Assembly: GCA_019915135.1 (NCBI GenBank)
Contig: JAHLMK010000001.1
Coordinates: 6,324,001 to 6,388,000 of the forward strand
DNA: 64,000 nucleotides
DNA from: Strobilurus pachycystidiatus
Lineage: Eukaryota > Basidiomycota > Agaricomycetes > Agaricales > Physalacriaceae
Direction: 5' to 3'
A program made the position numbers and the translations under genes. Under the pieces are notes generated by a model. The model was not told where the DNA came from, did not search any database, and worked only from the letters and a program-made list of their open reading frames with translations. Shown here piece by piece: positions 10,685 to 22,138 of this stretch (position 1 is the stretch's first letter; every line of letters starts with the position of its first letter).

Positions 10685-10835
10685 CGTCCTACGCCTTTGG
10701 TCAGGATCATCATTGGTGCATGTATATACTTCGCTTACACTTTTGGTGAATATCGGAGGACCTGGACCGTCCAACTCATCACATGACCACATTTATTACA
10801 TGCGAGATCAATACACATCTTTGACGCTTACCATC

Positions 10836-11791
10836 ATGACGCCTGATCTCAAGCATCATCTGCCTCCTTCTCATGTTCGCCACGCCGAGCGTGCTATAGC
10901 CAAAGGACTCACTTGGCAAAGATCATCGTTTTTGGCCTACTCAGAGACTGTCTTCTCTCGTGCGCAACTACACGCACTTGCGGTTTCAGAGCCATACTGG
11001 AAAACTGCCGTCGATTGGACGATGCTGGAAAAATTCTGGGTTGTCTTGACGCAACTTTGGGAGAGACAATTCAGCCTAATTTCACCCAAGACGCAAAAGG
11101 TGTGTAATGGTGCACTCCTACTCGTTTATTCTCAACACTCTTAGGCCATTGAGTATCGTCTTCAAAAAGGGTATTTCCTGAGTATCAGGGCGCACAACGA
11201 ACTTCTTCCACCGGGCTATATTATCCCGGAGCTCGCCAGCTTTTCCTCTAGACCCGCAACAGATGCCGAGTGGAAATGTGGCGCCAACTGGATGACGGAT
11301 GCTAGCTTGCGTCGTGCTCTGGCTGAGGTCTTTGGTGACGAGTGCCCGTGTGTAATCACATATTGCCTTTTTATTGGCACTGACTTTCATTCAGCCCGGG
11401 ATACACCCCGACACCAGAACGTCAAGCTGAACTATTCGATGGGAAGCCCTGTGTTGCTAGCTGGGGTGCCGCGGCACGAGCACATGTTGCGTTGCTTGCT
11501 CCCATCACTGCCTGTTTCCGTGATGGCCTCCACTACTTCCATCCGGTCATTTGTGTTCCAAAGTTGTCGCTGGACCTGAAAGCCGTAATCAAAGAACGTA
11601 ACCATCGAGATGTGGTCCGAAGGCAGAAGGATGAGCTGGAGCGGAGGCAGGAGAGATTCAGAGATCTTGCCGAGTTGGAGCTTGATGACAGTTGGGAGGA
11701 CGCGTTCAACGATTGGGTCCGAGGCGAGTTTGACATAGAGGAGCATCTGCGAAGTAAGCATGAGGAGGAGGAGAGATGCCAGAACGAATGA
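10836..11791 (+). CDS. hypothetical protein, three exons, about 287 residues
   Basis: The ATG at 10836 and the splice sites give one continuous frame: exons 10836-11099, 11145-11347 and 11395-11791. The N-terminal part has SHVRHAERAIAKGL and tryptophan-rich helices (EPYWKTAVDWTMLEKFWVVL). The middle has ELLPPGYIIPELASF and the C-terminus is a charged coiled coil (RRQKDELERRQERFRDLAEL) ending EEERCQNE. No catalytic motif is visible and I do not recognise the family. It lies between the hairpin zone and the RecQ gene on the same strand, so it could belong to the same accessory block. Confidence 0.6.
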
Positions 11792-11985
11792 GGTCTCGTT
11801 GTTATGAAGTATATTGTATGCGCAGTGTTATCGACATATCTCTCTCCTTTTCTTGTATCAATCCCATCACTATCGCAGCTCACACCATCTAGTTAATCCG
11901 ATACGCCACATTCGGCTCATCGGTGTCCGACGCCCACATGCGGTCATCGGCATCAGCCGACTTTTATATTTGCAATTCGCCCATG

Positions 11986-12033
11986 TATAAAAGCCTGGTG
12001 GGGGGACAAATTCCGCATTTCTTTCTTCCCCTC
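11986..12033 (+). promoter_or_regulatory. core promoter of the OrsD/RecQ gene
   Basis: A TATA box TATAAAAG lies at 11986-11993. The 16-base pyrimidine tract TTTCTTTCTTCCCCTC at 12018-12033 ends three bases before the ATG at 12037. The same tract, base for base, precedes the next gene at 18455-18470. Confidence 0.7.
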
Positions 12034-12036
12034 GAC

Positions 12037-15000
12037 ATGCATCAGCTCGACAACAGCAACGATAACAGCGAGCAGGACGTTGGTAACCTGTCCACTTTCA
12101 CCGTGCGTTCTTCCTCCTCTTGCTGGTGATCCTTCTCTCATCCTTTGTAGTCGGTCAATGGCAACAGGACAAACGCTGAACTCTTCACCGACGCTGACAG
12201 TGATGGAGGTGTAAAAGATGTCGAACATCCCTCCTCACCTGTTGTACGTTTTTTCTGTTTTTTCTTTTCGTAATTTGCGCTCACAAGTTGTAGTCCCAAC
12301 AGCCCGAGGACGACAATTCTATCCACGACGGTGACAGTTTTACCAGGGTATGTTCTCTGTGCTGTATCTGTTCTTTTTTCTCACCTGTTCTCAGATGATG
12401 TCGACGGACGACCCCAGCCAGAAGACGCTTGTTGATCCGTACAAGGTACTTTTTTTTGCTGCTGTCGAGTCAGCTGTTACTAAGCTCAAATACAGTTTGA
12501 CGGTGGGCCATCGTCTGAGAGTGAGGACGACGCACCACACCGCGCTAGTCAAGGATCTCCGCTTCGCAAAACCCTTGCAGGACGGTTGCGCACTACCTTT
12601 CGTCCTCATTTCCCAGATAACCTGGTAAGTGATTCGGTCCTCCTGGTGGTCATCGTTAATCGGACTTTCCTTGTAGGATGTCTCCGAGCGTGACTCGGGC
12701 TACTTAGCGGACAAAGTCAATGTGCTCGGCAACGATCCTTCCACAGCCAACTTTGACCACTTGGTGGGGAAAGTCCCGTCGGATGACGGAGATTTGGACC
12801 ACCAAGAGGCGGAAGTCATTTCGGACAAGGCTTCCTCTGACTCTGATTTGGGCAACTCAGTTGTCAAAGTTCCCATGGCAGACATCACCTCTGTGTCTCC
12901 CATTCAAGGTGCTTCCGACGATGATTTGGTCCACTTGGGGGTCCAAATCTCTGACGCCGAGCCGCTCCCGGCTGACGACAGCAAGGTATACAGATCAGTC
13001 TTTCACACTGCCCTGGTTTAATCAAAGAATTTAGATTGACAGTGATGCACGGTCCCTTCCCGACATTGATTTCACGGATCAGTCCAACGTTCAGGAAATG
13101 GTATGTCATGAACTCCTGTTACACAGTACGATTCTAACCCAATGACATTTCAGACGCAGGAGAAAGCGTTACAGATCCTTGCTTTCCTCGGTCTGAGCTA
13201 TCGCCCTGAGCTTCATGGCGTTGTTTGCGACTGTGGTATATGGATTGAGTGGCAGAACATTCCGATCCATGCAGTCAAGAATCATCATCGTGATCGCAAG
13301 GACTGCGTGGAAGTGGACGCGGCAATGAACGCCTTGGGTGCGATCAGAGGTCGTCCAAAGTTCAAGGAAGCTATTCCAAGCGTCATGGGTCTCCCTATCC
13401 ATACGAAAACCAAGCAATGTCCTCGCTGCCCAAAGATTCTCATGTCCAAGCGTTCAATGGACAACCACGACCGTGAGAAGCACGGTGTATCTGTCGGCCA
13501 GGTCTGGAAGCTATGTCCGTCTCAGCGTCTTGATCGGCAGACTGCGAAATCGTTCTTCAAAGTCATTCCGCAGAAAGTACCTGCGTCTAGCTCGGTCGAC
13601 GTTGTAGTTGCTGCCATTAAAAAAGAGTGCAAGCATGACCTGGACGCCGCCAACCGCCTATTTGAATCCAGTCTTCGGACCGTCCATCCCTTCCTTATGA
13701 CCACCAAGTGGCCCGACATCGTTGCCGCAATTGGAGGTGTTGACAAGGCTAGAGAACTTGTTCGCACTGAGAAGAGCGACTTGGACTACATCCGCGATGA
13801 TCTCAAGGAGCTACTTGAGAGCGCCACTGCGCTTATCCGCCGTACAAGTGAGCTTGTCTTGATGATACTGAATTCAGTTCATCGGGAAAAAGGGTGTGTA
13901 ATCATTGTCTTATATTTTTACTTTCTGCTAACATCGAGAAACAGCAACATGAGTAATACTCCTTTCCACACACACGACCGCGAGGAAACTCTGGATAGTT
14001 ACCTTGCCCCCATTTACCGTCTTCTTACCATGCTTGTACGCGATCCCTACCAAGAAGAGGAAGAGGTCCGATCTTTGGTTGACGCATATGTTGCGGCCCA
14101 CTTTGGAGAAGAGGCATCGACTGTGCACGGTCGCAAAGATACTCTCGATAAGCTCTTTGCCATTCTGCGCTACATTTGGACGCGTACCTGGACGCCATCT
14201 GACGATGACATCTTTCCTGATCCTACCATGCGATCGCTCGCGTATTCCAAGGTCCACCAAGACGGAGACTTTGCGGAGGCGAAACATACTACTGGGGATC
14301 TGGCCAAAATTACCTACGTCATGCGTCTTGTCTTTCTCTACGGCATGCATCAGGATGTTCGTACAGAGCGCGAGAGCAGCATGGAAGCTGCGTGCGAGCA
14401 CTTGTCCCCCTACTTTACAGAGAAGGTGGACACGCCTTTCAACTCTATCCGCACTCTGCAGCATTACGCGTCTTCTGTTGCTTTGGCTACTCCCCAGATC
14501 CCTACCATAACCTATCCTGATCGCAGTAATCCTCGGTGGCTCAAGTATAAAGGAGATGACATCCACTTTGGCGCCTTGGGAGAGATGTGTGGCGAGTTGG
14601 AAATGAACCTTCTCACGCAATATCACGACTTGTGCCTTGGCTTTGCTGAGAACTTCGTACTTCCGCATACCATGCCCATCTTTGCCGACGACCTGACCAA
14701 CAACGCATCCGGCTACTCCTTTGTTGCTGATTCTCGTAATGCGCTCGGCCAATATCAGTCCAGCCTACTTGAACTTATCCTTTCCGAGCCCACTCTCCGT
14801 GCCAAATATGTTCGCGGTACAGACCCAGACACCGGACTCCCTCTTTGGAATCGTCAAGCTCTTCGGCAATTTTTGCTCATGGCACAGGAGTTTTTACGAT
14901 TGCTTCTTCTGCGCTGTGAAGTGTCATCAGGAGGACCTATCCGCGGCACAGAACTGACGTCGATGAGGCACTCAAACACAGCCACTCGACGTCGTAACCT

Positions 15001-18000
15001 GTTCGTATTGGGAGAGCATCTTGCACTTGCGGGACAGTACTCCAAGACGACGTCTATCACGCGCCGAGACAAACTTGTCATCCATGCGCTCGATGCCGTT
15101 ACAACGGGCTTACTCGTTCGATACTTGACCTTCATCCTTCCTTTCGTCCAATTCGCCGCCACTCAAGTCTTTCCCATCGAGACTTATCCCAAGGTTCTGC
15201 ATCTATACAAACATTATCTGTTTGTCGATCTTGACAAGCTCTTTACGACGGAGAAGCTGTCCGCCTCACTGCGCAAGTTGACCACACGCCATATTGGTGT
15301 TCCTCTTCCACTTTCTGCCCTTCGTCACATCATCATCGCCTTTCAACAAAACCTTTGCCGTCATGTACTGCGCAAGCAGCATGAAATTGACCTGTTCCAT
15401 ACTTTGGCTGCCGAGCAAGCAGGTCATACGGCTGAAGTTGAGCGTCGCCATTACGCTCAAAGTGCAGATGGTCTGGGAGGTTCTACGGCTAGCGAGCTGG
15501 ATGGATTTTGCCAACTTAGTGTCTACTATCAGACTCTTATGGGCATTGTACCTAGTGGCACGCGTCTACCACCCGACGAATGTGTCTTTGCCAACTTTTC
15601 AGAACTTGTATCTCGCGGCATCGTGCAAGCCGTCAAGCAGCCCACCAGTGTCTTTGATACCGATGCTGCAGAGGACGATACAAAAGCAGAAGATATTGCC
15701 GATCGTGTCTTTAATCGCCTCTGGTCAAAGCTCAGTGAAAGGCTTTCCACTCTCACATCACGTACGTTTTTCCTACATCTTGAGTATAAAAGTCTCAAAT
15801 TCGTCATAGAGGGATACAATAACGCGTCGGACAATGAATCAGAGCATTGGCCTCCGCCGATGCATTACGAGCAGGAATCTGGTATGGCAATACACTTTGT
15901 TCAAACATACGTGCTGACCTAATTCTATATTCAGATGTTGCTAGTGTTCGCAGTTCTATCAGTGATCACGACAATGCTAGTGGCCACAACTACGACAGCA
16001 ACGTCAGTGGCTGCGAGTATGATGGCGACGCGAGTGATGATGACCAGCCATCTGCCGACGGTGATGAGAATTCACCTCCACACCGCGTGCCTGCTTCCAA
16101 TGTTTTCCATGATACGGACCTCTCTACTACCACCAATCTCGCACCACTCACTGCCACGCCGGAGATGCTAAATGCCCTGCGCACTCTGACCGGAGACGTC
16201 AACGCCAACTGGAAGTCTACTGGTCAGAATTGGCTGGTGGCGCGTATTGCCGAGGCAAAGTACGATGTCATGGGTATACTACCAACTGGGGGTGGCAAAA
16301 GTCTTCCCATTGTCATCCCTAGTCTCCTTGAAGAGGGGATTACTGTGTTGATCCTTCCCCTCGTCGTACTTCTTCATGATTGGGAACGTCGCCTCAAGGC
16401 GATGAATGTCCAGTATCTGGTCCTACACACGCTCAAGTGTACGAAGAAGAGCGTTCCGCCAAACACGCAGATCATTCTGACGACGATCAACCAAAGCCGC
16501 TCAGATGAATTCCAGACATATCTTCGCGAATATCATGGATCCAAAGGCATCATCAAGCGCTATGTTGTTGATGAAGCGCATTATGCTCTTTCCAACGCGG
16601 GCTTCCGTGCTGAACTTGAAGATCCGTATCACATCCGCGACTTGCCTATTCCCGTTGTGCTCCTCTCTGCAACCATCCCTCCTACTCTGCAGTCTGTCCT
16701 TGCGTATATGTGGGGCTTATCTGAGCCGCATGCCGTCATTCGTCAGTCCACCGAGCGCCCAAACTTGCAGTACATCATCGAGAATATCCGCAAAGGAGAT
16801 TTTGTCCACCGGGCGGTCCAAATCATTGAACACGAATCCAAATCTCATGCGCCCGAGGATCGTATACTCGTATTTGTGTCATCAAAGGCGGTGGGAGCCA
16901 AGGCGGCTGAGGCACTCGAGTGTGAAATCTATCATGGCGATCTAACAAATGTGGAGCGCAAGGAGGTCCATGCTAATTGGATTGGCGGAAAGTTTCGGGT
17001 CATTGTGTCGACGACTGCCTTTATTGCAGGCCATGACTATCCTTATGTTCGCCTTGTACTTCATGACGACACTCCGGGAAGTCTGCTCGATTATCTCCAA
17101 GGAGTTGGGCGTGCGGGACGTGACGATAAACCGGCCAAGGCATACCTCCTTCGATCGGGAAGCAATGCCTGGATGGTCAAAGAAGGCGAGGATCACGACT
17201 ATGGAGGTCGTAGAGCTGCAGACATCTATTGTTCCGCCACTACAGGATGTCGTCGTCAGATGCTGAATGAGTTCAATGACGGTGTACTCCGAGCTTGCAA
17301 GGTATCGTTGTTTGACTAAAATGCTGAATTTGTGCCTAAAGATTTTTATAGGATCTTCCCGACTGGTTGCCCTGTGATCTATGTGATCCTGGATCCTTAT
17401 CCAACGTTTCTCATCGTGCACCGTTAGGAACGTTGGCAAGGGTTCAAACGCCGCCTGTGGCTACCATGTCGGCGAGAGACCCAGTCCTTCAAAACTTGCG
17501 CAACGCTCAGCCTCCCCCTGCTAAGATGTCCGAGAAGGCTCAGGGCAAACAGCCAATGCCTGCAAACAGCGCGGGATTCCCATCTCAGATCCCTCTTGGC
17601 AAGCGCCCTATAGGACCGGCAGCCGTTGACACGACTGTAACCAAGAAGGCTCGAATGACATCTGAAGCCTTCATCACGGCCGCACGCGAATCACAACGTT
17701 GTTCCGGAGTCTCACGCGGGCCCACCTCATTCCCTGGACTTGCGTCCACCTCTATGACATTGAGCACAGATAACCCCATTGACGCCGCTCATCGAGAAGT
17801 CCGAAAGCGTGCAAATGAGGCAAAGCGGGCTACAAGTTGGATAGATGAGTTGGAAACGGCACTCCGCGTTGTATCGGGGGCTTGCATCATGTGCACGGAC
17901 ACGAGCGACCGTGTTCTGGCTCATTCTGGTGGCATCGTTCATTGTCCCATCATGAACGAACCCTCTCCATCCCATATGTTCTCCACCCATCGCAGTCTCT

Positions 18001-18329
18001 ATTTGGATGGATATCGCAAATTGTTGGTCTATCCGTCAGGACTGCCAGTTCGCATTTGTTACAAGTGCCATATTCCAAATGGCCCCAACGACTCGCTTCA
18101 CCCGACATTTGGTAGTGGTCTGTGCCCTGAACCCGATATCATTGCTGGCGTCGCATATACTGTCTATTGGTCCGATGCCGTATTCACGGCGGCTCGGCAG
18201 GCATTTGCTGTACCCCAGTGGAACTCGTGGAGCGGCTATGTGCAGTGGCTGACCCAGAATACGACAACTGGTTACCCGACTAATATGATCGCGCTCTTTT
18301 GTTGGTATGTTTCGAACTATTTACAGTAA
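12037..18329 (+). CDS. OrsD-type zinc domain / tyrosine-recombinase-like / RecQ helicase fusion protein
   Basis: A large multi-exon gene. About eight short exons encode an acidic N-terminus to about 13100. The next part (13154-13600) is OrsD/DUF3505-like: VVCDCGIWI, then CPRCPKILMSKRSMDNHDREKH. A tyrosine-recombinase-like region follows at 14930-15460: RGTEL (Arg near 14942), YSKT (Lys near 15044), SALRH (Arg 15323, His 15326), GHT (15422) and a tyrosine in RRHYAQS (15452). A RecQ-type helicase follows: Walker A GILPTGGGKS near 16275, VVDEAHYAL near 16565, VLLSATIP, and motif VI QGVGRAGRD near 17098. After an intron at 17301-17350 a CDLC motif and a second cysteine group (CIMC, CYKC) form the C-terminus. 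RecQ proteins unwind DNA 3' to 5'. The combination suggests a DNA-mobilising or telomere-linked helicase protein. The stop at 18329 may be altered by a last intron. The recombinase assignment is my inference; the helicase is secure. Confidence 0.8.
12749..12949 (+). repeat. four in-frame 27-bp near-palindromes (P5-P8) in the RecQ-fusion N-terminus
   Basis: Copies at 12749-12775, 12791-12817, 12845-12871 and 12923-12949. All four are 27 bp and start in the same codon phase. They encode nine-residue peptides NFDHLVGKV, DLDHQEAEV, DLGNSVVKV and DLVHLGVQI. Pairing between arms is imperfect but clear; in the last copy GATTTGG pairs exactly with CCAAATC. Confidence 0.75.
16798..16824 (+). repeat. 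27-bp near-palindrome P9 inside the helicase domain
   Basis: GATTTTGTCCACC, a central G, then GGCGGTCCAAATC. Ten of 13 arm positions are complementary. It is in the same codon phase as P5-P8 and encodes DFVHRAVQI between the two helicase lobes. Confidence 0.55.
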
Positions 18330-18423
18330 ATTGGTCAGTCTAGATCTGTAGTCGAATTTGCAATCTCACCCCCACGTGATTGATTGATCTCTGTGATGGG
18401 ACCTTGATGCAGGGTCTACTGAG

Positions 18424-18470
18424 TATAAAGACAGAGGTCGCAGACGATTCATTGTTTCTTTCTTCCCCTC
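18424..18470 (+). promoter_or_regulatory. core promoter of the partner gene
   Basis: TATAAAG at 18424-18430 and the tract TTTCTTTCTTCCCCTC at 18455-18470, ending four bases before the ATG at 18475. The tract is identical to the one upstream of the RecQ-fusion gene. Confidence 0.7.
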
Positions 18471-18474
18471 ATTT

Positions 18475-21400
18475 ATGCCCCCAAAGCATTGCAGAGTCCT
18501 TCGACCACCGCCTCTAAAGTTTGTCAAAGTTGTAAGTTCTGTACCGCTCTATCAAATGGAGAATCCTACACGTAACTTTAGCCACGGCGCAAGCAGACCA
18601 ACCAGTGTATTCCGTCCGATTCTGTCCTCCAAGAGGACGAAATCATCCTTGCTCCCGAGTCTCCATCCTTCTTGAAGTGTGTAAACGTTGTACGTTACAC
18701 GCTGTCGCGTTATTCCAATATTTATGCTTACAAGTTTATTGCGGTGCAATCAGGCAGTTCCGTTGACTTCAGAACGATCTGATATTGGCCACCAAGAGGC
18801 TGAAATCCCTCCCGAGTCTTATTCAACACGGTATTCTATGCCCGCTCTGCGTAACCAGCAACAACAAATGGAGATCATCCCGGACAGTGAGCCCGACCGT
18901 GTAGGTGATTTCTGCGCTGTATCACACACTATCCTGATTTTGAGCACCAGGAGGCCAAAATCGTCTTGGAACCGGATACTCCTGTTCGTACAAAGAAACA
19001 AAAATCAGCGCGTCTTGAAGCGTTTCTGTCGCGTGTATGTTTTTTCTGCAGATTTGCTATACTATCATCCTCATGACCATCGTTAGATCATGAAAGATCA
19101 CTCGTGGAATGACGACATTCGTGCATTAAGCAAAAATGCTGCTGAAGATGTGGAAAATAGCTTGAACAAGAACTATCTTGGTCGTGGCTATCTTGATCTC
19201 GATGATTTCATTGGCGAGAATCCATGGAACGCACGGCGTCCACAGCAGATGGCGATCAACAGTCTCTTTCAGTCCACCAATTACGGCCTTAACATTCGCA
19301 ACTACAGTGGCGAGGAGGCAGTGAAGCTTGTATGCCCGCGCACAAGTGTAGATACTTCCCGTCTAGTTCAATCTCTTGCTGGTCCCTTCAAAATAGTCTT
19401 ATGGACAGACAAAGCCAAGGCCTCGCCGCCGTGTCTAGCCGATGGGGGCCACCGCTTGGCCATGCAACAGCAGAAGGTCATGTATCCTCTACAGGACCAG
19501 ATTGAGGAAATCGACAAGTATATGAAGCACACAAAGGATGCGGACAGCCTTGCTCAATTGACTAGCGCACGAGAGTCCCTTGATGCGGATCTTGAACGCA
19601 GCCGCTACTGGATTGCGGACATTTACGATCGAGGTATGATCTGATGAGATGTCTTGAAATAACGCTCAACACATATTAGATGCTATTGAATCTGATGAAA
19701 ACGGTCCAGAGCAAATTCTCCGGCTCTGTGGCAACAAACGGATGCATACCCAGGCTGATACAGAGGAAAACAAGATGTTGACCTTGGTAAACCAGCTAAA
19801 GGGTATACCGGAAGCTCTCTTTGATGTGCAAGTTCCACTACTAGTACAACAGCTCCGCGATGGCCAAGGAAATTATCGTTTTGATGCAATTACTTCAAAT
19901 ATTCGCCTGGTTCGAACACTCTCACGGTTATCGGGCATGGAGTGGCTTTTTGGCAATCCGTCGTCGTGGATGATTCTCACTCGATTGAGATTTGTGGCAA
20001 GCCATTCCGAGGCTGTACGTGCCTTCCATCTATTTTCTTCTATCATGACCCATTGTCTCATAGATCTGGTCATGCATTGTGGAGACTTGTCGACGTGAAC
20101 TGCGTTGGATTTTCAGTGCTCACGCGCTTACCCTTCCCCTGTTTACGGATTTTGCCGTGCTGGACAAAGATATCCGCAAAGCCATTCTTTCAGATGCTCG
20201 CGATGCATATAACAGCGGAGCAGTTATTGAAGCCATCCCAGTATGGTTCATGGAGTTGGCTGATCAAGTCTATCTCTCTGTCATTGGATCCCGAAACATA
20301 TGCTATCTCTTTGGCTCCAACGCTGGTCAGCAGCCTACGCGAGTCGCAGAATGGAAGGCTCTTATTGAGGAGTATATCCGCACCCTTGTTTCTGAAGTCG
20401 ACAAGGCTGTAGATGCATGTGACTACACCCGAACATCCGCGTTGCAGAATCTCCAAAACACCTTGCAATATCTTTACCTTACAACAATGACTCGGCGTGG
20501 CGCACATGTCTTTGGGTGCAAACTGGATACAATTCCGCCACTGTTGACAACCTCCTTCATCAAGGATCTTGTCAATCTTCTGTCCCCATATAACGAGAAG
20601 GATCTAGCTGGTGTCATGGCATGGAAGGCTAGCTGGACCGCTGTATGTAAATTTCTTTATTTGCTTGTCCTATGCTGACTCAGTCAACAGTTAACTGCTA
20701 GTCAGGAATGGCAGACAGTTTTCACTACAAGTGATAACAATCTCACTCATGGTGTTGTTGCCATGGCCAACCGCTATACACGTCTTGCACTTGGGGATCC
20801 ACCTGGCGCATCATCCATTCCTTTCCTTTGTACCGAAGTCTTTCTTCGTAGCCGTCTTGGTGGATTTCAACGTCTCATGCTGTCTGCGAGAACCCATCTC
20901 TCGACATACCACCTTGGGAAACCATTGATATATACCCGTCTATCGGAGTATTCTGCGCTCTTGCAGGATGTCAATGTTCCAAAGCTAATTGGCTCCCTTG
21001 ATGCTATCCTTTCCAAGTGGCTTTCCACCAAAAAAGTCAATTTGGACAATCGCCATTATATGTCGCTTCGCGATGCACTGGAGATTGTAGGAAAGACCTC
21101 TTATCATCTGGACACACTGGAGCGCAAATACTTCAAGCTTGCTTGGGCTATGCTGTACAACTCGGAAGCAGACTGGCAGACGTATCCCGGTGGTCGCTCC
21201 TACGAATATCGCAACCATCTTGTCCGCCACCTGCTTTATAGTCTGGCTCACTATGAATGGACTCGAATTGCCTTTCAGGATCCTTCCGCATATCGCATGC
21301 GTATGGAGTGGCTTGATGTGACGCCCTCTGGATGTGAGCCCGAGACCACGACTTGGGATGGAGAACTCTCTGCACCAAATGGGTGGGATGCAACAATTAC

Positions 21401-21993
21401 AGAGAATACAGACAGAATGGCGCTACAGGACAACCATTACGCAGCCGATGAGCTGCAGATTGTAAAGGTGTTACAGACACTCCAGGATACACTTATGAAG
21501 TCCAACCTCACGGGATACAAGTACAATCGAAGCAATGAACTCGGTGAAGTCGAGCACATCACAGCATTGGACGGAACTGTACTCAATGGCATCAATCTCA
21601 TCAGTGCAGTACGTTGCAAGAATTAATAGCAATACAAAGTGGCTAATATTTTCCTAGGGCCTGTTCAAGCTCCAGTATATCCGTCAGAACAAAATACGTG
21701 ATCCAACTTTCCAGGAGGAGAATTGTACGGAGGCGTGGGCCGTAAACATGATGAAAGAGGGTGGAGATTGGCTCACTGATGATATAAGACCATCTGATCG
21801 CGCTGCTCATTGGAAGGAATTCTCACAGTCTCATTTTGATGAGATATTGACTCTGGAGCCTCTATTTCTGGCAAAGTCCACCTCGGCAAAGCGGGACAAA
21901 AAAGAAAAACTCAATGACCAGGCAGAGAAAGAGCCTCCCAAGAAGAAAATAAAGACTATCAAGTGTGAGTGCAACTACGTCTTGATGTCATAA
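18475..21993 (+). CDS. large partner protein with a DGQHR/ParB-like motif, unknown function
   Basis: The ATG at 18475 follows the shared promoter. Several short exons (18475-19090) encode a disordered leader with two 27-bp palindrome peptides. The main exons run from about 19087 to 21990 with introns near 19635, 20015, 20645 and 21608. Near 19415 the protein reads VLWTDKAK...LADGGHRLAMQQQ. This strand-DGGHR-helix pattern matches the DGQHR and ParB/sulfiredoxin-like fold, where the His-Arg sits in the active pocket. A helical segment (QDQIEEIDKYMKHTKDADSL) follows, then a long helical C-terminal region with conserved-looking aromatic motifs. The end is basic (KEPPKKKIKTIK), like a nuclear signal. 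It is probably co-regulated with the RecQ-fusion gene. Its family is not recognised beyond the motif. Confidence 0.65.
18781..18807 (+). repeat. 27-bp near-palindrome P10 in the partner gene
   Basis: Starts GATATTGGCC and ends GGCTGAAATC. It is in phase and encodes DIGHQEAEI, almost the same peptide as P6 in the other gene. Confidence 0.7.
18936..18962 (+). repeat. 27-bp near-palindrome P11 at an exon start of the partner gene
   Basis: GATTTTGAGCACC, then A, then GGAGGCCAAAATC. It encodes DFEHQEAKI in phase. The copy overlaps the 3' splice region: acceptors TTTTGAG/CAC and CACCAG/GAG are both inside it. Confidence 0.65.
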
Positions 21994-22138
21994 TCTGATG
22001 AAATAAATAGAGGGGAAAATGGAGAATACATAGATATTTAGTGTGATAAAAGAGTTACTTCTGATTTGAATAAGAAAATATTTATAAAGAAAAAAACTGG
22101 CGATATGATTTGAGTTACTTGGTAGTTAGAATCAAAGT
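21994..22138. other. AT-rich 3' flank
   Basis: The stretch after the partner gene is clearly more AT-rich than its neighbours and has no open frame of note. It ends where the 677-bp array begins. Confidence 0.6.
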
